64,000 nt of DNA from Acidobacteriota bacterium. GTDB lineage: Bacteria; Acidobacteriota; Blastocatellia; Pyrinomonadales; Pyrinomonadaceae. The stretch lies in contig QQUY01000001.1 in assembly GCA_003385635.1 (NCBI GenBank), forward strand, positions 62,001-126,000. The letters are read 5' to 3'. Positions 36,949 through 47,509 of this stretch are shown here, piece after piece. The translations under genes and the position numbers were made by a program. Within the stretch, counting starts at the first letter, position 1; every line of letters starts with the position of its first letter. Under the pieces are notes generated by a model, which saw nothing but the letters and a program-made list of their open reading frames with translations, searched no databases and was not told the DNA's origin.

Positions 36949-37860
36949 TTATCTGTGTCCTTTCTGATTTGGCTTTACAGGGAGGCAGAGTTCGAGATCG
37001 AACCGCTCCCAATTCAGCACGTTTTCCTTATCCAAAAAGATCTCGATGCCCGGCGAATGCTCGGGTTCATATTCGCTTTCCACCAGCCACGTCGAGAACA
37101 GATAGTTCGTCGCCGTTGCCATTCGCTTCAGATCTCCCGAGACAGAGGTGACGGCGTAATCCATCTCCGGCATCGTCATCAGCGAGATCTCGGAATCGAG
37201 TTCACGTGGTGTGTCATCCGGGACGGTCAGGCAAGCCTCGTATCTGTACTTCTCACGAGGCGTGACCATCGGATCGTCGAGCGACATACCGAAGACCGTT
37301 GCCTGTTCCCAGAGCCCATTCGACCGTGCCCAGTCCATCAGTGCGCGGTAAGCGTTCGGAACCCTTTCTTCCTCGTATCCGCCGATGACCCTTATAAACG
37401 CTACCCGCCGTTCGGGGAAGCGCCTGATCTCGACGGGGAAGTTCTCTCGAAGCTCCTCGCCGGACATGGGGATAAGATACTCGGCCATCGGGAACAATTC
37501 TTTGCGAATCTTGCTGTTTTCGATCTCTACGCCGTTTCGATACTCTCGAGGCGATATGCCGAAGTACTGCCTGAACCCTCGGGAAAAGGTAGATGAAGAA
37601 GAGAATCCGCAGTCGAAGGCTATGTCCGTCAGAGAATCTTTCGAGTATCTGAGAAGACGAGCCGCTTTCTCAAGGCGAAGGCGATTCGTAAACTGGTTGA
37701 CGGTCTCGCCGGTGACTGTCGTGAAGATGCGGTGAAAATGATACGGAGAGAAATGCGCGACGTCTGCGAGGTCATCGAGGGAAGGCGATTCGTCAAGGTG
37801 CTCGCGGAGGTAATTCGTAACCCTGTCAATCCGGTCGGTGTAGGTTGTGGAAGGACTCAT
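36949..37860 (-). CDS. AraC-family regulator with GyrI-like effector domain
   Basis: A 303-residue transcription factor. Two helix-turn-helix motifs of the AraC type fill residues 1-115 (SLDDLADVAHFSPYHFHRIF and LTDIAFDCGFSSSSTFSRGFRQYFGISPREYR). A GyrI-like small-molecule-binding domain fills about 135-300, beginning RRFPERRVAFIRVIGGY. Regulators of this layout (Rob, BmrR-like effector domain) often control drug efflux or stress genes; the target is unknown. The base before its start codon is already part of a heptad array, so no ribosome binding site is visible. Confidence 0.92.
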   Translation of the reverse strand: MSPSTTYTDRIDRVTNYLREHLDESPSLDDLADVAHFSPYHFHRIFTTVTGETVNQFTNRLRLEKAARLLRYSKDSLTDIAFDCGFSSSSTFSRGFRQYFGISPREYRNGVEIENSKIRKELFPMAEYLIPMSGEELRENFPVEIRRFPERRVAFIRVIGGYEEERVPNAYRALMDWARSNGLWEQATVFGMSLDDPMVTPREKYRYEACLTVPDDTPRELDSEISLMTMPEMDYAVTSVSGDLKRMATATNYLFSTWLVESEYEPEHSPGIEIFLDKENVLNWERFDLELCLPVKPNQKGHR

Positions 37861-37951
37861 GGATCAGGGATCAGGTACCAGGTGTCAGGGATCAGGGATC
37901 AGGGATTAAGGATCAAGGATCAAGGATCAAGGATCAGGGATCAGGTGTCGA
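37861..37951 (+). repeat. Heptad array (GGATCAG type), 13 units
   Basis: Thirteen consecutive 7-nt units (GGATCAG, GTACCAG, GTGTCAG, GGATTAA, GGATCAA) in perfect register. The first unit touches the AraC start codon at 37858-37860, so the array is the 5' untranslated region of that gene. Confidence 0.9.
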
Positions 37952-37975
37952 TCGCAGCGCACTAATCCCGCGTGC

Positions 37976-38044
37976 AATCGGAACCCGGAGCGCCAGCGAC
38001 GGGCATAATCGGAAGCGAAGTCGGAGCGCACGCGTCCCGCGTGC
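37976..38044 (+). repeat. Module A followed by a GCACGCG hairpin
   Basis: Module A (AATCGGAACCCGGAGCGCCA onwards) is followed by a perfect 7-bp hairpin GCACGCG-TCC-CGCGTGC (38028-38044). The same hairpin occurs at 50165-50181 with loop GGA and, degraded, near 40055 and 42790. Confidence 0.85.
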
Positions 38045-38075
38045 AGTGAGCGAAGCGAATAGATCTTCTGCCTCG

Positions 38076-38405
38076 TCACTTCGGATCGAACGACATCACG
38101 TAGTCGTAACTCTCGTTAAGTAGATCGGCGAGTCGGGCGGGATCATCCCAGATGCTATCGGGCATCAGGACATACCCCTTCATTGTCGCTCCGTATGATC
38201 TGAAATAGTCGCTGCCCAGCTCCTCGATATACTTCTCCTGCACTTCTTTCGAGAACCGTATTCCGAGCTCGCCATCCTTGTTCAGCTGCGAGAACATATG
38301 CCCGTTGGCGGACGTGTACGGCATCGTCTTGCCTTTCCGCTCGAACCTCGGACAGCTTTCGACGACAGTGTCGTAGATCTTTAATCTCTCTTCTCTGATA
38401 CTCAT
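38076..38405 (-). CDS. Small conserved protein, perhaps TfoX/YjbR-like
   Basis: A 109-residue protein: RFERKGKTMPYTSANGHMFS, a KDGELGIRFSKEVQEKY middle, GATMKGYVLMPDSIW, and a C-terminal helix SYDYVMSFDPK. The order of a short beta region followed by the YGATMKGYV stretch recalls the TfoX-N/YjbR fold of small DNA-competence or MmcQ-like proteins, but the match is by eye and weak. No neighbour suggests a role; it is bracketed by repeat modules. Confidence 0.6.
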   Translation of the reverse strand: MSIREERLKIYDTVVESCPRFERKGKTMPYTSANGHMFSQLNKDGELGIRFSKEVQEKYIEELGSDYFRSYGATMKGYVLMPDSIWDDPARLADLLNESYDYVMSFDPK

Positions 38406-38431
38406 ACGAAATCCATCTGTTTCACACTGGC

Positions 38432-38565
38432 ACCGCTACGCGGCTAGACATTCTTGAGGTGCACTCTACCGTGGCCTGAAGGCCACGGCTAAGATACGGC
38501 ATCGCTACGCGATTGTGCCCCTCGATCTCAGTGCGCCCGGCTAAGATATGGCATCGCTACGCGAC
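38432..38565 (+). repeat. Three-hairpin repeat, copy 1
   Basis: Hairpin ACCGC-TAC-GCGGC (38432-38444), then CCGTGGCCTGAAGGCCACGG (38469-38488, 8-bp stem, TGAA loop), then ATCGC-TAC-GCGAT (38501-38513). A partial second copy (GGCTAAGATATGGCATCGCT onwards, to 38565) follows. Confidence 0.9.
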
Positions 38566-38622
38566 CCTGTAATCAAGAAGCTTCGCGCCTCGGCGACTTG
38601 CGGTTGCTTCCAGGGGCGCCCG

Positions 38623-39417
38623 CTAGTTCAGCTTTGAGAGCAAGAACAGTTTGCTTTGGGGATTTGGAAGATAGTTCTCGAAGAACGCCTCGCCGTATTC
38701 TTCCAGTCCCTCCGGGCTAATGAATGGATCGCGCCATTTGGGTTCGAATCCCTGCTCTCTCGCGATTTCGTTCAGGAACCCCCGGTGCCAGCGCCTGAGC
38801 CCGATAGTGATCTCACGCTCTTTCTCCAGGCCGCCGGGATGGAACGTCATCGTTGCACCGTTCTCTTCAGGAGCGGCTGAGAAGTAGTATGCAAACTTGG
38901 TCTTCGAATCTTCCGGATCGTGCCTCGTTAGATCAAATTCGGGGTTGGCGACCATCGTGATGAATCGGCCGTTTTCTTTGAGCAGGTCGTGAACCTTTTT
39001 CAAGACACCCGCGATCTCCTCACGGTTCTCCAGATAATGAAGCAGGTGGATCGCCGTGATCACATCAAAGTCGTAGTTAAGGTCAAGATCGGATGCGTCG
39101 CACGCAAAGTATTGAATTCCCAAAGGCTTAGCCTCTTCAACGGCTCGTGCTTTCTCGATCTGCTTGGGCGAGAGATCGATTCCGACGACCTGATCAGCTC
39201 CGCATTCCTGCTTGAACCGCCGCGTGTAGAACCCGTCGCCGCAGGCGAGGTCCAGGAGAGCCTTTTCGCGGATATCGCCTAGAGCCCTGAAGATTACGGG
39301 GTCCTGGCAATGGCGATGGTATAGGGCCATGTTCGCCATTCCTTCTTCATAGATCCCTTCAGCCTGGGCCTGGTCGAAATCTTCCTGGGTTTTTGAATGT
39401 CTCGGCTTCTCTTCCAT
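38623..39417 (-). CDS. Class I SAM-dependent methyltransferase
   Basis: A 264-residue Rossmann methyltransferase. Motif I is LLDLACGDGFYTRRF (about 55-69), the acidic motif is VVGIDLSPKQIEKA, and FDVITAIHLLHYLEN with LLKENGRFITMV marks motifs II and III. The N-terminal 35 residues are polar; the C-terminal half contains FHPGGLEKEREITIGLRRWH. The pattern resembles toxoplasma-type Methyltransf_11 enzymes of unknown substrate. The ATG at 39417 is chosen over an upstream TTG. It is the second methyltransferase of the accessory stretch and not closely similar to the first. Confidence 0.85.
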   Translation of the reverse strand: MEEKPRHSKTQEDFDQAQAEGIYEEGMANMALYHRHCQDPVIFRALGDIREKALLDLACGDGFYTRRFKQECGADQVVGIDLSPKQIEKARAVEEAKPLGIQYFACDASDLDLNYDFDVITAIHLLHYLENREEIAGVLKKVHDLLKENGRFITMVANPEFDLTRHDPEDSKTKFAYYFSAAPEENGATMTFHPGGLEKEREITIGLRRWHRGFLNEIAREQGFEPKWRDPFISPEGLEEYGEAFFENYLPNPQSKLFLLSKLN

Positions 39418-39457
39418 TTCCTTCAAGGACGAACCCCATGAACTTGGGCGAGGCGAA

Positions 39458-39802
39458 CTAGCGATTCAGGCCAAATTCATTTATATCCATCGTGAAGGCC
39501 TTGTCATCGGTCAATACGAGACGGTTGTTGTTGTCGTACTTGTACTTGAGCTCTTTGATATTGACCGACTCAGAAATGACGTTCACGATATAGCCCGCGG
39601 AACCGATGTCGAGAATCCTGGTTCGCTGATCTTCTCTTTGGACGAAAATATTCTTCGTGGAATCATACACGATCGCGTTTCCGACGAGCCTGACGATCGA
39701 GCCTTCTATTTCTTGTACGACGCCTAGAAAGTGTCTGCGCAGGTCCGTTTCAAATGCCCGCCTGTTGATAACGTGGATAGACTCACCCTTCTTAAGTACC
39801 AT
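39458..39802 (-). CDS. Conserved hypothetical protein
   Basis: A 114-residue soluble protein: SIHVINRRAFETDLRRHFLG, a beta-rich middle (GSIVRLVGNAIVYD, RTRILDIGSAGYIVNV) and the ending FTMDINEFGLNR. The string of alternating strands suggests a small beta-barrel (SH3- or LSm-like), and the ends look well conserved, which argues for a real gene. I do not know a function. It sits between a methyltransferase gene and a three-hairpin repeat. Confidence 0.7.
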   Translation of the reverse strand: MVLKKGESIHVINRRAFETDLRRHFLGVVQEIEGSIVRLVGNAIVYDSTKNIFVQREDQRTRILDIGSAGYIVNVISESVNIKELKYKYDNNNRLVLTDDKAFTMDINEFGLNR

Positions 39803-39853
39803 CTAGTTCGTTCTCCTAAAATTTATTCGATTGAGCATTTTCTCAGAGGTGCC

Positions 39854-39985
39854 GCCGCTACGCGGCTGGAATGGCGTTCTTATCGATGACCGTGGCCTGA
39901 AGTCCACGGCTAAGATACCGCATCGCTACGCGATGGTGACTCTCGATCTCAGCGCGCCCGGCTGAAATACAGCATCGCTAAGCGA
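39854..39985 (+). repeat. Three-hairpin repeat, copy 2, with partial second copy
   Basis: GCCGC-TAC-GCGGC (39854-39866), CCGTGGCC-TGAA-GTCCACGG (39890-39909, one mismatch), ATCGC-TAC-GCGAT (39922-39934). A partial copy ends with ATCGCTAAGCGAC near 39985. Confidence 0.88.
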
Positions 39986-40022
39986 CGCTCAGACCTCAGT
40001 CCTTTTCTCTCAGCATTTTTGA

Positions 40023-40078
40023 TTATGCCCGTCGCTGGCGCTCCGGGTTCGGATTGCACACGGGATGCGTGCGCTCCG
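40023..40078 (-). repeat. Inverted module A with GCACGCG-like hairpin
   Basis: ATGCCCGTCGCTGGCGCTCC is the reverse complement of module A; GCACACGGGATGCGTGC follows at about 40055, a decayed hairpin of the type seen at 38028-38044. Confidence 0.8.
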
Positions 40079-40118
40079 ATGCGACGTGATCTTTGCGGCG
40101 AACACGCGTTTTGCCGTG

Positions 40119-40613
40119 CTAATTAGAACTCTTGGTGCACCCCGATTCTTCCACAAACGCCGCGAGCTCGCTTTTGTCCCGTTTGGCGATCAGTTCGTCG
40201 ACGCCTTTATATTTAGCGTTCGACTTCTCCGTCACCATCGCTTCATAGGCCCGAAGCATGCTCTCGAGCCCGGCCAGTTGGGCGGCTGCCTCGTCGTCCT
40301 TTTGTTCGGGATTAGAAAGCTTGAAGGAAGCCATTCCGAACGCGTACTGGGCCATCAGCTCGCTGCCGTACTTGTTCTTCTTTTCGGTCACTCCTTTGAG
40401 CACATCCGAACAAAGGGTGACTGAGACGTCATCGGTCTCGATCACGTACTGCATTGCCGCCGAGCGCAGGTCTTTGGCGGTCTTATCAAACGGCTTTGTT
40501 TCCAGGAATTTTGTGGCGTTTATCAGTGCCGCCTTGTTGTCCTGGGCGGTTGTCGCTGCAACAAAAACAGGGATAAGAGCCAGAACGAAAAGAATAGGGA
40601 AAAGCTTCTTCAT
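40119..40613 (-). CDS. Secreted hypothetical protein
   Basis: A 164-residue exported protein: signal peptide MKKLFPILFVLALIPVFVA (cleavage near ATTAQ), then an all-alpha domain with repeated Ala/Lys-rich helices (AALINATKFLETKPFDKTAKD, AAQLAGLESMLRAYEAM). Two Cys (LCSDVL and SGCTKSS) could form a disulfide. GGAGAGG lies about 6 nt before the ATG, which supports it. No family assigned; flanked by repeats on both sides. Confidence 0.75.
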   Translation of the reverse strand: MKKLFPILFVLALIPVFVAATTAQDNKAALINATKFLETKPFDKTAKDLRSAAMQYVIETDDVSVTLCSDVLKGVTEKKNKYGSELMAQYAFGMASFKLSNPEQKDDEAAAQLAGLESMLRAYEAMVTEKSNAKYKGVDELIAKRDKSELAAFVEESGCTKSSN

Positions 40614-40720
40614 ATGTACCTCTCCTGAACGGGAATCGGATATTTGCGGGATTATACAACGAGTCCGTAGCGAGCTGGCTGAGATTCGCTGATCAAGACA
40701 CGATGGACGGACCTATCAAC

Positions 40721-40797
40721 GCCGCTACGTGGTTGGAATGGGGTTCTTATCGATGACAGTGGCCTGAAGGCCACGGCTAAGATACGGCATCGCTACG
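40721..40797 (+). repeat. Three-hairpin repeat, copy 3
   Basis: GCCGC-TAC-GTGGT (wobble pairs, 40721-40733), CAGTGGCC-TGAA-GGCCACGG (one mismatch, about 40756-40775), then ATCGCTACGAG, where the last hairpin is broken. The rest of the gap (40614-40898) shows nothing else I can name. Confidence 0.85.
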
Positions 40798-40898
40798 AGC
40801 CGCACCGCGGCCTTAGCGGGTAAGCCGGGCGCTTCCGCGCACTTTCCTTCTCGCGTCGCTGATGGAACCTCGTCTCGGGTTCTGATTGGGGTCTTGAT

Positions 40899-41774
40899 CT
40901 ATAGGTCTCCGAGGACCTTTTTCAGGGCGATCTCTTGACGAATGACGTGGCTGGCGCCAACTACCGCGAATACCCGTTCTCCTCGCGACGCAAGTTCAGC
41001 GATAGTCCGGATCATATGCTCGCCGCGGACCTCCCTGGAAACATCCCCCACCTTCTTCATAAGCGGAATCTCCTCGGTATCCGAAAGCTTGCGCCAGTCG
41101 GGTGCGTCAGGGAAAGTCTTTCTCCAGAAGTTATCGAGTTCCCCGATCGAAGTCAGGGATTCTTCCAGGCCTGGGGCGTCGATGCGTTTTTGAAGAAGAT
41201 GGCGCGCCAGCGAATCGAGATCCCCTTCGTTTCCCTTCGCCTCGGAGGTAAACACGCGAAGGGTCATATAAGCTGCTACAAGGTCCGGATCAAAGTGCTT
41301 TAGAAGTCCCGCGACCTCTGATTCGTAAGAAGGCTCGAGCGAGTAAAGCGGCACGCCGGATCCGTAGGCGAGAATCCTGACAAGCTTTGATTCGCTGAGT
41401 TCTCCGGCCTCGGGGCGGGAGGCGAAGCGAAACATGCGCTCGCGTCCTTCGCAAAGTGCGACCGTCGGCTGAAACTCTTTCCAAAGTGCCTCGATCTTTG
41501 ACAGTTGAGGATCAGACGCGTCAGACGTGTGCCGGATGCCTGCATACAAGATCTTGCCTTCGCCCATTTCAAAACGCCTGATGTAGGGAAACTCTCCGGT
41601 CTTATAGATGGCGTCGTGCTCTTCCCAAGGCCGAAGCTCTACAGCGCCGACTTCGACTCCGGGTTCGTATTGCGCCGGCCTAATGAGTACGAATGTGAGA
41701 GATATCCAGGCGGCGACGGCAAGCAGGGCCGCGACCGAAATGAGTCCGATGATTATTCGTTTGAGGAGTCGCAT
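40899..41774 (-). CDS. TraB/GumN-like (TIKI superfamily) membrane protein
   Basis: A 291-residue protein with one N-terminal membrane anchor (about 5-28). The domain shows the TraB/GumN pattern: ILYAGIRHTSDASDP with its GxxH-like strand, TVALCEGRERMF with a conserved Glu, and the C-terminal VFAVVGASHVIRQE with a late His. Members are putative metallo-hydrolases of uncertain substrate. The ATG at 41774 has GGGAAG upstream and directly precedes the anchor. Confidence 0.72.
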   Translation of the reverse strand: MRLLKRIIIGLISVAALLAVAAWISLTFVLIRPAQYEPGVEVGAVELRPWEEHDAIYKTGEFPYIRRFEMGEGKILYAGIRHTSDASDPQLSKIEALWKEFQPTVALCEGRERMFRFASRPEAGELSESKLVRILAYGSGVPLYSLEPSYESEVAGLLKHFDPDLVAAYMTLRVFTSEAKGNEGDLDSLARHLLQKRIDAPGLEESLTSIGELDNFWRKTFPDAPDWRKLSDTEEIPLMKKVGDVSREVRGEHMIRTIAELASRGERVFAVVGASHVIRQEIALKKVLGDL

Positions 41775-42209
41775 CTCGCTTCCCACCATCGATCAAGATT
41801 TTGAACAGACCGACTACGAACGTCGGGCGGGGGAAGTTCGGTGTAAATCGAGTTGCAGTGCCGTCGGCGACGGAGCCGTGCAGCTTCTCGAATCCCACGG
41901 CGTACCTTGCTCCGAAGGAGCGAAGTGTCCGTAGAGATTGAAGTGGTTGGAGATTGGTTTTTCTTTGTTAGCAGTTGCCTTCAGGCCACGGCCAAGAAAC
42001 AGCACCGCTACGCGATGTTCAGTCCCTTTCTGTTAATACTGATCTTCGCCCTTGCTCACGCGCGGGCTACTGACACTTTGCTTCTGATTATGCCCGTCGC
42101 TGGCGCTCCGGGTTCCGATTCGGGCATCGGAAAGGAAACCAACTCTCAAATCGCATAGTGACGGCAGACGTCGCAGATCATTCGGGATACCGATAGAGAT
42201 GAAACTAAA
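41775..42209. other. Gene-free stretch with repeats
   Basis: About 435 bp without a credible gene. It holds a three-hairpin-repeat remnant (41974-42017), the inverted stretch GCCCTTGCTCACGCGCGGGC (about 42050-42069) and an inverted module A (42088-42122). Open frames over this stretch consist of repeat sequence. Confidence 0.65.
41974..42122 (-). repeat. Three-hairpin remnant joined to inverted module A
   Basis: TTCAGGCCACGGCCAAGAAA and ACCGC-TAC-GCGAT (to 42017) are a decayed three-hairpin repeat. The following sequence to 42122 is the exact reverse order of the module A tail seen at 31321-31390 (CAGAAGC, GTGTCAGTAGCCCGCGCG, GCAAGGGCG). Confidence 0.8.
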
Positions 42210-42590
42210 TCATCTTCTCCAGCCTAGATCGAAGTAATGGTCAAGACAAAGGGCCAAACCGGAGAAGGACATTTTGTCGCAGCCGGCTTTGGCACAAACC
42301 TCGTCAGTCAAACCGCCACGACTCCTAAAGAGGAGTTCCTTCCGCTTTTCGACCGTAGCGGCTTCTTCCCAACCGGTCCTTCTCTCAGCGCGAAAGAGAA
42401 CTCGTTCGTTCTCCTTTCCCCAGTCCCAGTCGTCAACAACCCACAAGGTGCCACAATTGTTGCAGCGTCGTAGTGAAAGCCATTTACCTTCGTTAGTTTC
42501 CAGTATTTCGAGACCCTTAAGGAATCTCGGAGGACCTTGATCAAGAAAAAAGAAGTCCGGGAGGGTACTACAATCACAAGCCTCTTTCAT
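42210..42590 (-). CDS. Hypothetical protein with zinc-ribbon-like Cys pairs
   Basis: A 126-residue soluble protein with nine Cys. RRCNNCGTLWVV resembles a zinc ribbon half, and VCAKAGCDKMSFSGLALCLDHYF supplies more Cys/His ligands at the C-terminus. A CDCS pair lies near the start. Trp-rich stretch VVDDWDWGKE in the middle. A metal-binding structural role is likely; function unknown. The start is ATG 42590, following TTGGGTTATT with no clear Shine-Dalgarno. Confidence 0.65.
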   Translation of the reverse strand: MKEACDCSTLPDFFFLDQGPPRFLKGLEILETNEGKWLSLRRCNNCGTLWVVDDWDWGKENERVLFRAERRTGWEEAATVEKRKELLFRSRGGLTDEVCAKAGCDKMSFSGLALCLDHYFDLGWRR

Positions 42591-42636
42591 CTTGGGTTAT
42601 TAGATTCGGTCCTCAAGACCAATTCGCTCATTCAGC

Positions 42637-42772
42637 GCCGCCTCTACGCGGCTTATTGCTCGGTCACCGTGGCCTGAAGGCAACGGCTAAGATACCGCGT
42701 CGCTACGCGACGCGACGATCAGTGCTTTTGACTATGCCCGTCGCTGGCGCTCCGGGTTCCGAATCCTTGCTC
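42637..42772 (+). repeat. Three-hairpin repeat, copy 5, and inverted module A
   Basis: GCCGC-CTCTAC-GCGGC (42637-42652), CCGTGGCC-TGAA-GGCAACGG (42667-42686), then GTCGC-TAC-GCGAC (42699-42711), where an A-T closing pair of other copies has become G-C. An inverted module A (about 42733-42772) and a decayed GCACGCG hairpin (near 42790) follow. Confidence 0.88.
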
Positions 42773-42811
42773 TCCGGGGTTCCGATTGCACGCGGGACGC
42801 GCGCGGAGGCC

Positions 42812-43582
42812 TTAAACAGTCAACGTGAAACCGCCGTCCGGAGTGATCGTCTGTCCGGTGATGTAACTCGCATCCGACGAGCAAAGAAACACGATCGTAC
42901 CTGCGATTTCTTCGGGTTCCGAAGCGCGCTTGAGGTGGACGCTAGTGGCAAGGACGTTGTCGAAGAGCTCATCACCGATAATGCCTCGTACGCGATGATG
43001 CATAGGTGTGTCGACAAACCCGGGGCACACGATGTTGACCCTTATTCCCTGCGGTGCGAACTCGGCGGACGCGCTTGTCGTCAATCCGACCTGACCGTGT
43101 TTCGAAGCTGCATACGCGGCCCCGCCTGCAAAACCGAGAAACGAATTCACCGACCCGACATTCACGATCGAGCCTCCGTTTCCGGCCCTGAGCATCGCTT
43201 CGGCCTCATACTTGATGCAGAGGTAGTTTCCTTTCAGATTAATATCCAGGACCCGGTCCCAATCATTCTCGTCAAGATCAACAATCGAAGAAATCTGTCC
43301 TTCGATCCCGGCGTTGTTTATCGCAAAATCGAGGCGACCAAAAGAATCGACCGTGTGCGTGACCATCCGCCTGACGTCTTCCGAGTTTGAAACATCGGTC
43401 TTAATACTGCTCGCTTCTCCCCCGCTTTCTTTGATGCCTTCGACCACTTCCTGAAGCTCTTGCTCGCGCCTGGCGGCGAGAACCACCTTCGCGCCTCTTG
43501 CTGCAAACAGCTCCGCCGTCGCACGTCCGATCCCGGCGCTTGCTCCTGTAATGAGAGCCACCTTGCCAGTCATCTCACCCAT
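42812..43582 (-). CDS. Short-chain dehydrogenase/reductase (classical SDR)
   Basis: A 256-residue NAD(P)-dependent oxidoreductase. The cofactor motif is TGASAGIGRA (about 13-22); NNAG follows at about 90 (INNAGIEG). The catalytic Ser is in NVGSVNS and the Tyr-x-x-x-Lys in YAASKHGQ. PGFVDTPM and the C-terminal YITGQTITPDGGF close the fold. The Arg in LAARREQ after strand 2 suggests NADP preference. Substrate unknown. The ATG at 43582 (GGGAGA upstream) is chosen; an ATG three codons later is also possible. The frame extends further upstream but only into repeat sequence. Confidence 0.92.
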   Translation of the reverse strand: MGEMTGKVALITGASAGIGRATAELFAARGAKVVLAARREQELQEVVEGIKESGGEASSIKTDVSNSEDVRRMVTHTVDSFGRLDFAINNAGIEGQISSIVDLDENDWDRVLDINLKGNYLCIKYEAEAMLRAGNGGSIVNVGSVNSFLGFAGGAAYAASKHGQVGLTTSASAEFAPQGIRVNIVCPGFVDTPMHHRVRGIIGDELFDNVLATSVHLKRASEPEEIAGTIVFLCSSDASYITGQTITPDGGFTLTV

Positions 43583-43639
43583 TTTTGATGTTCTCCCTCT
43601 CTCGATGTTACGGTGCATCGCACCGAATTCTTTAAGGCC

Positions 43640-43724
43640 CCACGCCGCTGCGCGTCTGGTGTTAGACAAACACCTGCGACCGAGGCCTGAAGGCCACAGC
43701 TTAGATACCGCATCGCTACGCGAT
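43640..43724 (+). repeat. Three-hairpin repeat, copy 6
   Basis: ACGC-CGC-TGCGCGT-like first hairpin (decayed), CCGAGGCC-TGAA-GGCCACAG (about 43680-43699), ATCGC-TAC-GCGAT (43712-43724). It lies between the SDR and MBL genes. Confidence 0.8.
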
Positions 43725-43785
43725 GCGAACCCCAAATTTCATCATTGCGACTCCGCGCCTTTGCGGTTGATCTTCTCTGTTGTCC

Positions 43786-44616
43786 CTAACTGTAATCAAG
43801 CCAAGGGGTCGGCGCATCATGCCTTGAAAGCGTGATCTTTGTGTCCGATCTGAAAAGCGGCTCGCGGGAATCCAAAGCGTATTCAGCTGACAGTTTCGCA
43901 AGGTTAGGCTCATTCGATTTCTGCGAAAGATGCGCCAGAACGATGTCCCTCGCCGAACCGTCGTAGTCTTCAGAAAGCCACCTGGCAAGGTCTTCGTTCG
44001 AGATGTGGCCGGTGTCGGAAGAGATCCTTTGCTTCAGTTCCCAGCTGTAGATGGAGCACATACGGAGCATCTCGATCGAGTGGTTCGATTCCACTACGAT
44101 CGCGTCACAACCCTTCAGTTTCTCTTTCATCAACGGCGTGAAATGGCCGAAGTCCATCAGTGTCGCGAGTCGAACGCCGCGGTTGTTTGCTACAAATCCG
44201 AAGTTGTCAGCCGCATCGTGAGGCACAGAGAATGGCTCGAAATCGATGTCGCCGATCGAAAAGCCGTGATCCGACTCAATGCTCTCAGAGGTGTCTTTCA
44301 GCGCATTCTTCCGCAGGCGGGTTTCCTTCTCCCCGTTAGCGCCGTTCTTTGGCCTTAGATACGAGTCTTTCGTCTTGTCAGATATGTATACGGGACATCG
44401 GACCGTATTGAGCAGGACGCGCAATCCCCCGGCGTGATCTGTGTGTTCGTGCGTGATCAGAATGCCGTCGAGCTTCTCAAAATCCTCGCCGACTTCGGCA
44501 AGTCTGAGCAGGATCTGCTTCGCGCTCAGTCCCGCATCCACCAAAACCCTTGTGTTTTCAGTAGTTATGAGGACCGAATTGCCGGTGGAGCCGCTTCCCA
44601 GGACGGTGAATCGCAT
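43786..44616 (-). CDS. MBL-fold metallohydrolase, WalJ/YycJ-like
   Basis: A 276-residue metallo-beta-lactamase-fold enzyme. The start is MRFTVLGSGSTGNSVLI; the metal motif is ITHEHTDHAGG (HxHxDH); further ligands lie in FSVPHDAADN, TLMDFGH and VVESNHS. The pattern matches the WalJ/YycJ group, proposed to be a nuclease or to assist cell-wall/DNA repair functions. Its promoter region is shared with gyrB, which is divergent 206 bp away. The start follows no clear Shine-Dalgarno. Confidence 0.88.
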   Translation of the reverse strand: MRFTVLGSGSTGNSVLITTENTRVLVDAGLSAKQILLRLAEVGEDFEKLDGILITHEHTDHAGGLRVLLNTVRCPVYISDKTKDSYLRPKNGANGEKETRLRKNALKDTSESIESDHGFSIGDIDFEPFSVPHDAADNFGFVANNRGVRLATLMDFGHFTPLMKEKLKGCDAIVVESNHSIEMLRMCSIYSWELKQRISSDTGHISNEDLARWLSEDYDGSARDIVLAHLSQKSNEPNLAKLSAEYALDSREPLFRSDTKITLSRHDAPTPWLDYS

Positions 44617-44753
44617 AATGTTGAAGCTGGCAGAAAGAGTACCACAATACGGATCTATGCCGAAAGCGGCCTTCGAATGCGAAATCCCGAAAAATCAAGG
44701 CCAAAATGGCCTGACAAGGCTCCCGTCTCGGCTGTCTTAGCGCGTTAAAATAG

Positions 44754-47267
<2,514 letters not shown>

Positions 47268-47268
47268 C

Positions 47269-47335
47269 GGTCAGTTCCGGGCTCCGAGTTCCAGATTCCA
47301 GGAAAAGAAGTACTGAGAACTAAGGACTGAGTTCA
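47269..47335 (+). repeat. Heptad array directly after the gyrB stop
   Basis: GTTCCGG GCTCCGA GTTCCAG ATTCCAG run straight from the gyrB stop, then AAGTACT GAGAACT AAGGACT GAGTTCA. Two different unit types share one 7-nt rhythm. A decayed three-hairpin repeat may follow (CCGTGACCTTCAGGTC near 47367). Confidence 0.65.
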
Positions 47336-47509
47336 GCGTCGCGTCGGCGACAGCATTAGTTTAGCCGTGACCTTCAGGTCTCGACACGAGGTTCGATCAC
47401 TCTTTAGAGCCGCTTCAATGGTGCACTTCACGGTCTTCTGAACAAACCGGCAGGGAGTTCCGATCGGTCCGGGCGTGCTCTGTCAGAAACCCTTTCACAG
47501 TGGGTACCG

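Larger units (their letters stand above)
39803..40118. other. Gene-free stretch filled with repeats
   Basis: It contains a three-hairpin repeat with a partial second copy, a short heptad run (CTCAGAC CTCAGTC at about 39988-40001), an inverted module A and a degraded GCACGCG hairpin. No gene is visible. Confidence 0.7.

Noticed and set aside
38735..38760. tRNA-like T-arm (GGGTTCGAATCCCTG)
   Set aside because: It lies inside the methyltransferase gene on the other strand, and no acceptor or anticodon stem can be fitted around it.
41853..42158. Plus-strand open frame of about 100 codons
   Set aside because: It crosses a three-hairpin remnant and module A and has no Shine-Dalgarno or homologue-like composition.
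31500..43582. Genomic island or prophage
   Set aside because: Despite many single accessory genes and repeats, there is no integrase, tRNA attachment site or phage gene.
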